Source of the DNA: Streptomyces sp. NBC_01571
GTDB taxonomy: Bacteria; Actinomycetota; Actinomycetes; Streptomycetales; Streptomycetaceae
Assembly (NCBI RefSeq): GCF_026339875.1
Contig: NZ_JAPEPZ010000001.1
Coordinates: forward strand, 5,890,001-5,954,000
Direction of reading: 5' to 3'
DNA length: 64,000 bases
Below the pieces are notes generated by a model that saw only the letters and a list, made by a program, of their open reading frames with translations, had not been told where the DNA came from and ran no database searches. The position numbers and the translations under genes are program-made. Positions 54,619-63,211 of this stretch are shown piece after piece (position 1 is the stretch's first letter; the number at the start of each line of letters is the position of its first letter).

Positions 54619-55935
54619 ATGGTCCGTGTGAGCTATCCGTACGAAGCCCCAGTTTCGCAGACTCTTTTCGACCGTGCGGCTGCCGTCACGCCGGGCGGCG
54701 TGAACTCTCCGGTGCGCGCGTTCCGCGCCGTGGGCGGTACGCCCCGCTTCATGGTGTCCGGAAACGGTCCATACCTGACCGATGCCGACGGGAGGGAATA
54801 CGTCGACCTCGTTTGTTCCTGGGGGCCGATGATCCTCGGTCATTCCCGGCCGGAGGTCGTCGCCGCCGTGCAGGAGGCCGTCGCCCGCGGCACCTCCTTC
54901 GGTACGCCGGGCGAGGGCGAGGTCGCGCTCGCCGAGGAGATCGTCGCCCGCGTCGAGCCGGTCGAGCAGGTCCGGCTCGTCTCCAGCGGGACCGAGGCGA
55001 CGATGTCCGCCATCCGTCTCGCACGCGGGTTCACCGGGCGGCCCAAGGTCATCAAGTTCGCCGGCTGCTACCACGGACACGTGGACGCCCTGCTCGCCGC
55101 GGCCGGCAGCGGCCTCGCGACCTTCGCCCTGCCCGACACCCCCGGCGTCACCGGCGCGCAGGCCGGCGACACGATCGTCCTTCCGTACAACGACCTCGAA
55201 GCCGTGAACGCCGCCTTCCACGCGCACCCGGGCGAGATCGCCTGTGTGATCACCGAGGCCTCGCCCGGCAACATGGGTGTCGTGCCGCCGCGCCCCGGCT
55301 TCAACCAGGGACTCAAGGACGCCTGCGCGAAGAACGGCGCCCTGTTCATCTCCGACGAGGTCATGACCGGGTTCCGTACCAGCAGGTCGGGCTGGTACGG
55401 CATCGACGGGGTCAAGCCCGACCTGATGACCTTCGGCAAGGTCATGGGCGGCGGCTTCCCGGCCGCGGCCTTCGGGGGCCGCAAGGACGTCATGGGGCAC
55501 CTGGCCCCCGCCGGGCCCGTCTACCAGGCCGGCACGCTCTCCGGGAACCCCGTCGCGACCGCCGCCGGACTCGCGCAGCTGCGGCTGCTCGACGACGCCG
55601 CGTACGAGACGGTCGACGCCGTCTCCGCGCAGATCCGCGCGCTCGTCACGGAGGCACTCACCAAGGAGGGCGTGGCGCACCGGCTGCAGAACGCCTCCAA
55701 CATGTTCTCGGTCTTCTTCACCGGGCGTGAGGTGCGCGACTACGAGGACGCGAAGGCGCAGGAGTCCTTCCGGTTCACCGCGTTCTTCCACGCGATGCTG
55801 GCGCAGGGCGTCTATCTGCCGCCGTCGTCCTTCGAGTCGTGGTTCGTGTCCACGGCCCACGACGAGCGGGCCATCCAGCGGATCGCCGACGCCCTTCCGG
55901 CGGCGGCACGGGCAGCGGCGGAGGCCACGGCATGA
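54619..55935 (+). CDS. hemL: Glutamate-1-semialdehyde 2,1-aminomutase
   Basis: This 438-residue PLP enzyme converts glutamate-1-semialdehyde, the HemA product, to 5-aminolevulinate used by HemB. The PLP Lys is in [20 protein letters not shown]. Other signatures are [57 protein letters not shown] and SDEVMTGFR. The start could be ATG 54619 or GTG 54628; neither has a strong ribosome binding site. It overlaps the next gene by four bases. Its place 36 kb from hemACDB leaves the C5 pathway split in two clusters. Confidence 0.96.
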   Translation: MVRVSYPYEAPVSQTLFDRAAAVTPGGVNSPVRAFRAVGGTPRFMVSGNGPYLTDADGREYVDLVCSWGPMILGHSRPEVVAAVQEAVARGTSFGTPGEGEVALAEEIVARVEPVEQVRLVSSGTEATMSAIRLARGFTGRPKVIKFAGCYHGHVDALLAAAGSGLATFALPDTPGVTGAQAGDTIVLPYNDLEAVNAAFHAHPGEIACVITEASPGNMGVVPPRPGFNQGLKDACAKNGALFISDEVMTGFRTSRSGWYGIDGVKPDLMTFGKVMGGGFPAAAFGGRKDVMGHLAPAGPVYQAGTLSGNPVATAAGLAQLRLLDDAAYETVDAVSAQIRALVTEALTKEGVAHRLQNASNMFSVFFTGREVRDYEDAKAQESFRFTAFFHAMLAQGVYLPPSSFESWFVSTAHDERAIQRIADALPAAARAAAEATA

Positions 55936-56633
55936 GCGAGAGCACGAGCGAGAGTCGGCGTCAGGACATCACCGTCGTCCACCTCATGCGGCACGGCGAG
56001 GTCGCCAACCCGGACGGGGTGCTCTACGGGCGGCTGCCCGGGTACCACCTCTCCGAGCTCGGGCGGCAGATGGCCGACCGGGTCGCCGAGCACCTGGCGT
56101 CGCGGGACGTCACGCAGGTCATCGCCTCCCCGCTGGAGCGGGCGCAGGAGACCGCGACGCCGATCGCCAAGGCGCACGGACTCGACCTCGGCACCGACGG
56201 GCGGCTGATCGAGGCCGAGAACACCTTCCAGGGCAAGACCTTCGGGGTGGGCGACGGCGCGCTGCGCAGGCCCGAGAACTGGAAGTACCTCGTCAACCCG
56301 TTCAAGCCGTCCTGGGGCGAGCCGTACGTGGAGCAGGTCGTCCGGATGATGGGGGCGCTGGACGCCGCCAAGGACGCGGCCCGCGGTCATGAAGCGGTGT
56401 TGGTCAGCCACCAGTTGCCGATCTGGATCGTGCGTTCCTTCGTCGAGCGGCGGCGGTTGTGGCACGACCCGCGCAAGCGGCAGTGCACGCTGGCGTCCCT
56501 CACGACCTTCACCTACCGCGGCGACAAGATCGTCTCCGTCGGCTACAGCGAGCCCGCCCGGGATCTCGTCCCGTCCCATCTCCTCGCGGGTGCCAAGCCG
56601 GTGAAGGGGAAGAGCAAGGCATTCGGCGCGTAG
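55932..56633 (+). CDS. Histidine phosphatase family protein (phosphoglycerate mutase-like)
   Basis: This 233-residue protein has the phosphohistidine motif [10 protein letters not shown] near the N terminus and the second catalytic His in [25 protein letters not shown] and [18 protein letters not shown] are also family features. The domain covers the whole protein. It shares four bases with the hemL stop and is likely co-transcribed. The family includes phosphoglycerate mutase and several phosphatases; the substrate here is unknown. Confidence 0.9.
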   Translation: MSESTSESRRQDITVVHLMRHGEVANPDGVLYGRLPGYHLSELGRQMADRVAEHLASRDVTQVIASPLERAQETATPIAKAHGLDLGTDGRLIEAENTFQGKTFGVGDGALRRPENWKYLVNPFKPSWGEPYVEQVVRMMGALDAAKDAARGHEAVLVSHQLPIWIVRSFVERRRLWHDPRKRQCTLASLTTFTYRGDKIVSVGYSEPARDLVPSHLLAGAKPVKGKSKAFGA

Positions 56634-56799
56634 TCACCTGCTCCGGCCCCGAATATGAACATCCGGTGACTGTGTCGTGTGTCACTCGGATCGATCTTCG
56701 TAAAATACGACCAATATGAGCGAGTTGGCGGAACCCATCCGCACTTCGTGCCCTCTCATTATGTGTCTGCTGAGAGGGCGCGAAGGAGATGGGGACCGC

Positions 56800-58119
56800 A
56801 TGCGGGACATCAGCCGGAGGGGAATGATCGGCCTCGGGGCGGGTGCCGCGGCGGCACTCGGACTGGCGGCGTGCGGCACCACGGACCACGACGCCGCCAA
56901 CGGTGCGAGCGATTCACGGCCGGGTACCTCCGGTAAGCCGTCCCGGACCGGCGCCCCCGAGCCCACCGCGCGCCCGATAGGCGACGGCTCCACCTCCTTC
57001 ACCGGCAAGCAGCCGAAGCAGCCCAAGGCCCCCGTGCCCCTGGAGCCCGGCGAGACCCCTCCGCAGTTCGTGATCTTCTCCTGGGACGGTGCGGGGGAGG
57101 TCGGGACCGGCCTCTTCTCCCGGTTCCTGCGGCTCGCCGAGGAACACGACGCGCACATGACCTTCTTCCTCTCCGGGCTCTATCTGCTGCCCGAGTCGAA
57201 GAAGCGCAAGTACCTGCCGCCGAACAACCCCCGCGGCGCCTCGGACATCGGCTACCTCGCCGACGATCACGTCAAGGCGACCCTCGGAGGCGTCCGGCAG
57301 GCCTGGCTCGACGGCCACGAGATAGGCACGCACTTCAACGGCCACTTCTGCTCCGGCCACGGCACCGTCGCCAACTGGACGCCGGCCCAGTGGCGCAGCG
57401 AGATAGACCAGGCCAAGTCCTTCGTCAAGGAGTGGCGGACCAACACGGGCTGGCACGATCTGCCCTCGCTGCCGTTTGACTACGACAAGGAACTCATAGG
57501 CGGGCGGACCCCCTGTCTGCTCGGCCAGAACAACCTGCTGCCGACCGCCAAGGAACTCGGCTGGCGCTACGACGCCTCCTCGCCCGGCGGACGCCAGCGC
57601 TGGCCGCAGAAGAACCAGGGGCTGTGGGACCTCCCGCTGCAGGCCGTCCCGTTCCCGGGCCACAGCTTCGAAGTCCTGTCCATGGACTACAACATGCTCG
57701 CCAACCAGTCGGTCAACTCGACGAAGGCGCCGTCGTACAACTACCCGGGCTGGCGCAAGCAGGCGGCCGAGGCCTACATCGCCGGATTCCGGCGGGCGTA
57801 CGAGTCGAACCGGGCGCCCTTCTTCATCGGCAACCACTTCGAGGAGTGGAACGGCGGCATCTACATGGACGCCGTCGAGCAGGCCTTCAAGTACATCGCG
57901 CGGGAGAAGGAGAAGGGCGAGGACGTGCGGCTCGTCTCCTTCCGGCAGTTCGTGGACTGGCTGGACGTGCAGCCGCCCGAGATCGTGGCCAAGCTGCAGA
58001 CCCTGGACGTGGGTCAGCGGCCGGCCGGCGGCTGGAAGACGTTCCTGGGCGACACGGGCAAGGGGGCCGGCGGCGCATCCGCCACGTCCTCGTCCAGCGC
58101 GTCGGGGAGCGCCACCTGA
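56800..58119 (+). CDS. Tat-exported lipoprotein with polysaccharide deacetylase-like domain
   Basis: This 439-residue protein carries a twin-arginine signal (SRRGMIGLGAGAAAALGLAACG) with a lipobox (LAAC). The mature domain starts FVIFSWDGAGEVG (the NodB-type Asp), followed by HDAHMTFFLSGLYLLP and DGHEIGTHFNGHFC (His-x-x-x-His pattern) and LSMDYNML. The NodB metal triad is recognisable but not exact, so it is a divergent deacetylase-like protein, possibly not catalytic. I start at ATG 56800 with AAGGAG about 12 bases upstream. It stands between the phosphatase and the cytochrome c maturation genes, as in other streptomycetes. Confidence 0.78.
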   Translation: MRDISRRGMIGLGAGAAAALGLAACGTTDHDAANGASDSRPGTSGKPSRTGAPEPTARPIGDGSTSFTGKQPKQPKAPVPLEPGETPPQFVIFSWDGAGEVGTGLFSRFLRLAEEHDAHMTFFLSGLYLLPESKKRKYLPPNNPRGASDIGYLADDHVKATLGGVRQAWLDGHEIGTHFNGHFCSGHGTVANWTPAQWRSEIDQAKSFVKEWRTNTGWHDLPSLPFDYDKELIGGRTPCLLGQNNLLPTAKELGWRYDASSPGGRQRWPQKNQGLWDLPLQAVPFPGHSFEVLSMDYNMLANQSVNSTKAPSYNYPGWRKQAAEAYIAGFRRAYESNRAPFFIGNHFEEWNGGIYMDAVEQAFKYIAREKEKGEDVRLVSFRQFVDWLDVQPPEIVAKLQTLDVGQRPAGGWKTFLGDTGKGAGGASATSSSSASGSAT

Positions 58120-58185
58120 AATGGTGTTTTCCGCCCGCAAGGGGGGTGCGGAAGATCCCCGAAACGGGCATGCGAAACTTTTCAC

Positions 58186-58809
58186 ATGAGTGCCGCCTGT
58201 CGCGCAGAACAACGCTCGAACCGCACCCGTGGCCGCGTCGCCCTGCTCACCGCCGGGGCCGCCGCCGCCACGCTCGTCCTGTCCGCATGCGGATCCGGGG
58301 GGACCTCCGGGGGATCGGGCAACAGCAACTTCGTCGCGGGCAAGGACGGCATCTCCACTGTGGCGAAGGGCTCCCGGGCCGACGCCCCCGACCTCTCCGG
58401 CGCGACCGTCGACGGCAAGAAGCTCGACGTCGCGGACTACAAGGGCAAGGTCGTCGTCCTGAACATGTGGGGTTCCTGGTGCCCGCCGTGCCGTGCCGAG
58501 GCGCCGAACTTCGTCAAGGTCGCCAAGGACACCGAGGCGAAGGGCGTGCAGTTCGTCGGCATCAACACCCGTGACTCCGAGACCTCGCTCGCCCACGCGT
58601 TCGAGAAAGAGTTCGGGGTCACGTACCCCAGCCTGTACGACCCGACGGGCAAGTTGATGCTCCGCTTCAAGAAGGGCACGCTCAACCCGCAGACGATTCC
58701 CTCCACGCTCGTCATCGACCGGGACGGGAAGGTCGCGGCGCGGACGCTGCAGGCCCTCAGCGAGGACAAGCTGCGCGAGATGCTCGACCCGATCATCGCG
58801 GAGAAGTGA
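58186..58809 (+). CDS. Thiol-disulphide oxidoreductase lipoprotein (ResA/TlpA-like)
   Basis: This 207-residue exported lipoprotein has its signal and lipobox at LLTAGAAAATLVLSACG, a Ser/Gly linker and a TlpA-like thioredoxin domain with the active site NMWGSWCPPCRAEAP and cis-Pro IPSTLVID. It would keep apocytochrome c haem-binding cysteines reduced, receiving electrons from CcdA encoded next. ATG 58186 follows the weakly conserved GGGCATGCG. It is the first gene of the System II cytochrome c operon here. Confidence 0.9.
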   Translation: MSAACRAEQRSNRTRGRVALLTAGAAAATLVLSACGSGGTSGGSGNSNFVAGKDGISTVAKGSRADAPDLSGATVDGKKLDVADYKGKVVVLNMWGSWCPPCRAEAPNFVKVAKDTEAKGVQFVGINTRDSETSLAHAFEKEFGVTYPSLYDPTGKLMLRFKKGTLNPQTIPSTLVIDRDGKVAARTLQALSEDKLREMLDPIIAEK

Positions 58810-58815
58810 CGCGAC

Positions 58816-59583
58816 GTGTCCCTTCTCGCCGCCTCCGCCGACGGAATGAACGGCACCGTGTACAGCGGTGCCCTGCTGCTCGCCCTGCCCGTTGCCGTGC
58901 TCGGCGGGCTCGTCTCCTTCTTCTCGCCGTGCGTGCTGCCGCTCGTACCGGGCTATCTGTCGTACGTCACCGGTGTCACCGGCACCGACCTGGCGGAGGC
59001 CAGACGGGGGAGGATGGTCGCGGGCGCCAGCCTGTTCGTGCTCGGCTTCACCGCCGTGTTCGTCTCCGGCGGTGCGCTGTTCGGGTACTTCGGGTCGACG
59101 CTGTACGAGCAGCAGGGCGCTCTGTCCAAGGTGCTCGGCGTGCTCATGATCCTGATGGGCGTCTTCTTCATGGGCATGATGCCCTGGCTGACCCAGCGCG
59201 AGTTCCGCTTCCACCGGCGGCCGGTGGCGGGTCTGGTCGGGGCACCTCTCCTCGGCGCGCTGTTCGGGATCGGCTGGACGCCCTGCATCGGCCCGACACT
59301 CGCCTCCGTGCTGGCACTCTCCTCCAACGAGGCGAGCGCGGGCCGCGGGGCCATACTGACCGTCGCGTACTGCCTCGGACTCGGCGTGCCCTTCGTGCTC
59401 GCCGCCGTCGCCTTCCGCAAGGCGCTCGGCGCCTTCGGCTGGGTCAAGCGCCACTATGTCTGGGTCATGCGCATCGGCGGCACCATGATGATCGTGACCG
59501 GTGTGCTCCTGCTGACGGGTGCCTGGGACAGTCTGGTGCAGCAGATGCAGACGTGGTCCAACGGCTTCACGGTAGGGATCTGA
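58816..59583 (+). CDS. ccdA: Cytochrome c biogenesis protein CcdA
   Basis: This 255-residue membrane protein with six helices transfers reducing power from cytoplasmic thioredoxin across the membrane. The two redox cysteines are in FSPCVLPLVPGY and GWTPCIGPTLASV. The start GTG is six bases after the preceding stop, so coupling is tight. It supplies ResA-like protein with electrons. The final part reads RIGGTMMIVTGVLLLTGAW. Confidence 0.93.
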   Translation: MSLLAASADGMNGTVYSGALLLALPVAVLGGLVSFFSPCVLPLVPGYLSYVTGVTGTDLAEARRGRMVAGASLFVLGFTAVFVSGGALFGYFGSTLYEQQGALSKVLGVLMILMGVFFMGMMPWLTQREFRFHRRPVAGLVGAPLLGALFGIGWTPCIGPTLASVLALSSNEASAGRGAILTVAYCLGLGVPFVLAAVAFRKALGAFGWVKRHYVWVMRIGGTMMIVTGVLLLTGAWDSLVQQMQTWSNGFTVGI

Positions 59584-59586
59584 TCG

Positions 59587-61482
59587 ATGAGCACGACCGA
59601 CACCGATACCGACGACGGCACCGGTAGGACGGCGGCGGAACCGGCGGCCGCCAAGCGGCACATCGGGGTGAGCGCCGACGGTGAACTCGGCGAGGCCGGA
59701 TCCCAGCTGTCCACGGCGCCCGTCGACACGGCCGTACCCGGTTCGTTCGGCGGGATGCGGTCGCCCGGTCCGGTCGGGGCGCTGGCGTGGACCGGCCGTG
59801 AGGTCGTCGGGTGGGCGCGCTGGTTCTGGCGGCAGCTGACCTCCATGCGGGTCGCGCTGATCCTGCTCTTCCTGCTGTCGCTCGGCGCGATCCCCGGGTC
59901 GCTGATCCCGCAGTCCGGGACCGACGCGCAGAAGGTCGCGGACTTCAAGGACGCGCACTCGATCCTCGGTCCGGTCTACGACCGGCTGGGCCTCTTCCAC
60001 GTCTACGGCTCGGTGTGGTTCTCGGCGATCTACATCCTGCTCTTCGTGTCCCTCATCGGCTGCATCGTGCCCCGCACCTGGCAGTTCGTGGGGCAGCTGC
60101 GCGGCCGTCCGCCGGGCGCGCCGAAGCGGCTGGACCGGCTGCCCGCGTACGCGACCTGGCGCACCGCCGCCGAGCCGGAGCAGGTCCGCGAGGCCGCGCT
60201 CCAGGTGCTCGGGCGGCGCCGCTTCCGGGCGCACGTCGAGAAGGACGCCGTCGCCGCCGAGAAGGGCTACCTCCGCGAGACCGGCAACCTGCTCTTCCAC
60301 GTCGCGCTCGTCGTGATGCTCGTCGCCTTCGCCTGGGGCCAGCTCTTCAAGTCCGAGGGCAACAAGCTGATCGTCGAGGGCGACGGCTTCTCCAACACGC
60401 TCTCGCAGTACGACGACTTCAAGTCGGGCAATCTCTTCGGCAGCGACGACCTCACGCCGTTCAGCTTCGACCTGAAGAAGTTCACGGGTACCTACGAGCG
60501 GACCGGTCCCAACAAGGGCACCCCGCGGACGTACCAGGCGGCCGTCACCTACAGCGTGGGCGCCTACGGCAAGGACCGGAAGACCATCGTCAAGGTCAAC
60601 GAGCCGCTGAAGATCGGTGACTCGAAGGTCTACCTCACCGCCCACGGCTACGCGCCGGTCGTCACGGTCCGCAACGGCAAGGGCGACGTCGTCTTCCACG
60701 ACGCGGTGCCGATGCTGCCGCTCGACTCGAACGTCACCTCGCAGGGCGCGATCAAGGTGATGGACGGCTACCGGAACGCGCGGGGGCAGGCCGAACAGCT
60801 CGGCTTCTCCGCGTTCTTCGTGCCGACCTTCGCGGGCGCGGGCAAGGGCACGATGTTCTCGCAGTTCCCCGCGCTCGACTTCCCCGTGCTCGCGTTGTCC
60901 GGATACCACGGCAGCCTGGGGGTCGACGCGGGCATCCCGCAGAACGTGTACCAGCTCGACACGTCCAAGATGAAGCAGTTCAAGGACGCGAAGGGCAACA
61001 TCCTCAAGGCGCGTCTGCTGCCCGGCGAGACGATGAAGCTGCCCGACGGTGCCGGCTCGATCACCTTCGACAAGGGCGTCAAGCAGTGGGCGAACTTCCA
61101 GGTCACCCAGCAGCCCGGCAGTGACTGGGCGCTCGCCGGAGCCTTCACGGCGATCTTCGGTCTCGCCGGTTCGCTCTTCATCCAGCGCCGCCGGGTCTGG
61201 GTGCGCGCCACCACGGGCGCGGACGGTGCGACCGTCGTGGAGATGGCGGGCCTGGGCCGCAGCGAGTCCGCGAAGCTCCCCGAGGAGCTCGGCGACCTGG
61301 CCGCGCTCGTGCACGAACAGGCACCCACCAAGACCGACGATCCCGACGCGGGGACCGACTCCGAAGCCGGAGCGGGCCCCGACGCCGGGGCGGACCCCGA
61401 AGCCGAGCCGGACGCCGATTCGGACACCACCGACCCCGATCCCCACGCCGTACCTGCCGCCGAAGGGGCTGAGAAGCAGTGA
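59587..61482 (+). CDS. resB: Cytochrome c biogenesis protein ResB
   Basis: This 631-residue protein is the ResB/Ccs1 subunit of the System II haem lyase complex. It has helices near 81-101 (MRVALILLFLLSLGAIPGSLIPQ) and around residues 140-160, a large external domain and a last helix near 522-540. A Ser/Asp/Pro/Glu-rich tail follows after residue 585. Together with CcsB it exports haem and attaches it to CXXCH motifs. The start is three bases after ccdA, and the stop overlaps ccsB. Confidence 0.93.
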   Translation: MSTTDTDTDDGTGRTAAEPAAAKRHIGVSADGELGEAGSQLSTAPVDTAVPGSFGGMRSPGPVGALAWTGREVVGWARWFWRQLTSMRVALILLFLLSLGAIPGSLIPQSGTDAQKVADFKDAHSILGPVYDRLGLFHVYGSVWFSAIYILLFVSLIGCIVPRTWQFVGQLRGRPPGAPKRLDRLPAYATWRTAAEPEQVREAALQVLGRRRFRAHVEKDAVAAEKGYLRETGNLLFHVALVVMLVAFAWGQLFKSEGNKLIVEGDGFSNTLSQYDDFKSGNLFGSDDLTPFSFDLKKFTGTYERTGPNKGTPRTYQAAVTYSVGAYGKDRKTIVKVNEPLKIGDSKVYLTAHGYAPVVTVRNGKGDVVFHDAVPMLPLDSNVTSQGAIKVMDGYRNARGQAEQLGFSAFFVPTFAGAGKGTMFSQFPALDFPVLALSGYHGSLGVDAGIPQNVYQLDTSKMKQFKDAKGNILKARLLPGETMKLPDGAGSITFDKGVKQWANFQVTQQPGSDWALAGAFTAIFGLAGSLFIQRRRVWVRATTGADGATVVEMAGLGRSESAKLPEELGDLAALVHEQAPTKTDDPDAGTDSEAGAGPDAGADPEAEPDADSDTTDPDPHAVPAAEGAEKQ

Positions 61483-62555
61483 CTCTCGCCACCGCAACCA
61501 ACGAACACCTCGCCAACGTCAGCAACACGCTGGTCTACTCCTCGATGGCCGTCTACACGCTGGCCTTCTTCGCGCACATCGCCGAGTGGATCTTCGGCAG
61601 CCGCAGCAAGGTCGCCCGCACGGCGGCCGCGCTCACCTCCGAACCGAAGGCGGCGGCTCCCGCGGTCACCGTGAAGTCGGCGGGCGGTACCGCGGTCCTG
61701 GAGCGGCCGCAGGTCGTCACCCGGTCCGCGACAGGTTCCCGCGACGTGCCCGACGGTCCCGGAGCGCACGGCGGGGACGAGCAGGGCGACCTGTACGGCC
61801 GTATCGCGGTGTCCCTCACCGTGGTCGCGTGGGCCGTCGAGACGGCCGGCGTGGTGGCCCGCGCCCTGTCGGTGCAGCGTGCGCCGTGGGGCAACATGTA
61901 CGAGTTCAGCATCACCTTCTCGACCGTCGCCGTGACCGTGTACCTGGCGTTCCTGCTGGCGCGGAAGGACATCCGCTGGCTGGGCCTGCCCCTGGTCACC
62001 ACGGTCCTGCTCGACCTCGGTCTCGCCGTCACCGTCCTGTACACCGCCAGCGACCAGCTCGTCCCCGCCCTCCACTCGTACTGGCTCTACATCCACGTCT
62101 CGACCGCGATCCTCTGCGGCGCGATCTTCTACGTGGGCGCGGTCGGCACCCTGCTGTACCTCTTCAAGGACTCCTACGAGAACAAGCTGGCCACCGGTGG
62201 GCAGCCGGGACGTTTCGCCACCTCCGTCATGGAGCGGCTGCCCTCCTCGGCCTCCCTCGACAAGTTCTCCTACCGGGTCAACGCCGCCGTCTTCCCGCTG
62301 TGGACCTTCACGATCATCGCGGGCGCGATCTGGGCGGGCGACGCGTGGGGCCGTTACTGGGGCTGGGACCCGAAGGAGACCTGGGCGTTCATCACCTGGG
62401 TCGCCTACGCGTGCTATCTGCACGCCCGTGCCACGGCCGGCTGGAAGGGCCGCAAGGCCGCGTACATCGCGCTGATCGCCTTCGCGTGTTTCCTCTTCAA
62501 CTACTACGGCGTCAACATCTTCGTCTCCGGCAAGCACTCCTACGCCGGCGTCTGA
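61479..62555 (+). CDS. ccsB: c-type cytochrome biogenesis protein CcsB (CcsA family)
   Basis: This 358-residue protein has about eight helices. The haem-binding WWD-type segment appears as WGRYWGWDPKETWAFITW, and other conserved pieces are WGNMYEFSITFS and YWLYIHVSTAILCGAIFYVGA. It forms the haem lyase with ResB, translocating haem to the outside. It overlaps the resB stop by four bases and completes the operon. A cytoplasmic low-complexity region (SKVARTAAALTSEPKAAAP) lies after the first helix. Confidence 0.95.
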   Translation: MTLATATNEHLANVSNTLVYSSMAVYTLAFFAHIAEWIFGSRSKVARTAAALTSEPKAAAPAVTVKSAGGTAVLERPQVVTRSATGSRDVPDGPGAHGGDEQGDLYGRIAVSLTVVAWAVETAGVVARALSVQRAPWGNMYEFSITFSTVAVTVYLAFLLARKDIRWLGLPLVTTVLLDLGLAVTVLYTASDQLVPALHSYWLYIHVSTAILCGAIFYVGAVGTLLYLFKDSYENKLATGGQPGRFATSVMERLPSSASLDKFSYRVNAAVFPLWTFTIIAGAIWAGDAWGRYWGWDPKETWAFITWVAYACYLHARATAGWKGRKAAYIALIAFACFLFNYYGVNIFVSGKHSYAGV

Positions 62556-62613
62556 CCTCCGTACCGTCGTGACCACGGGTGCGGAACCCTCCGCCGCGGG
62601 CCACGCTGGTGTC

Positions 62614-63021
62614 ATGACCGGAACCATCGAAGAGGGAGCCGTCGAGACCCGGGGGGACACGCACGTACGGCACTGGCTGCTGCGTCTTCCCCAGCCTGTG
62701 GAGAAGGTGTGGACGGCGATGGCCACCCCCGAGGGACTGGTGGGGTGGCTGGCGCGGGCGGAGGTGTTCGAGCCGCGGCTCGGCGGGACGGTCGACCTGC
62801 GCGGGCTGGGCGTCGGCCGGATCACCGCCTGGGACGTGGAGCGGGTCGCCGAGTACACGATGGAGAGCCGCGGCCGGGTCCGGTTCCACCTGGAACCCGC
62901 GCCGCCGGACGACACCGGCTCCGGCACCACCGTCCGGTTCACCCATGAGTACGAGGGCGACTACGAGCCCGGGCCGTGGCAGATCCGCTTCGAACGGCTG
63001 CTGACCCTGCTGACGGCCTAG
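62614..63021 (+). CDS. SRPBCC (AHSA1-like) domain protein
   Basis: This is a 135-residue START/AHSA1-type ligand-binding domain: HWLLRLPQPVEKVWTAMATPEGLVGWLARAEV at the start, and FTHEYEGDYEPGPWQIRFERLLTLL at the end. The start is uncertain: ATG 62614 or an in-frame GTG at 62569. Its stop codon TAG is part of the CTAG sequence that bounds the MITE-like element, so that insertion sits right at the gene end. Ligand unknown. Confidence 0.78.
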   Translation: MTGTIEEGAVETRGDTHVRHWLLRLPQPVEKVWTAMATPEGLVGWLARAEVFEPRLGGTVDLRGLGVGRITAWDVERVAEYTMESRGRVRFHLEPAPPDDTGSGTTVRFTHEYEGDYEPGPWQIRFERLLTLLTA

Positions 63022-63194
63022 GTCGTGTTGCGAAAGTCCCGCCTGCCTCGCGGCGCCTGGCACGCACTCTCGCCGCACCGGGCGAAAACCCGGGTACGTC
63101 CAGTACGCGGGCTTCCGCCCGGCACGCCGAGAGCACGCACCGGACGCCGCGAGGCCCGCCCTCCGGGCGGACGACGGGACTTTCGCAACACGCC
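63022..63194. mobile_element. MITE-like element, CTAG-flanked, 173 bp
   Basis: The element has 20-bp near-identical terminal inverted repeats (left GTCGTGTTGCGAAAGTCCCG; right, on the other strand, GGCGTGTTGCGAAAGTCCCG) and longer imperfect internal complementarity, so it can fold as a large hairpin. It is flanked by CTAG on both sides (63018-63021 and 63195-63198), consistent with a 4-bp target duplication as generated by IS5-group transposases. There is no transposase gene inside. Confidence 0.88.
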
Positions 63195-63211
63195 CTAGTT
63201 CCCCGGCCCGG

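Noticed and set aside
56914..61497. A minus-strand open frame of more than 1,500 codons opposite the cytochrome c genes
   Set aside because: It is the GC-rich shadow of ccdA, resB and neighbours, with no homology, ribosome binding site or plausible composition.
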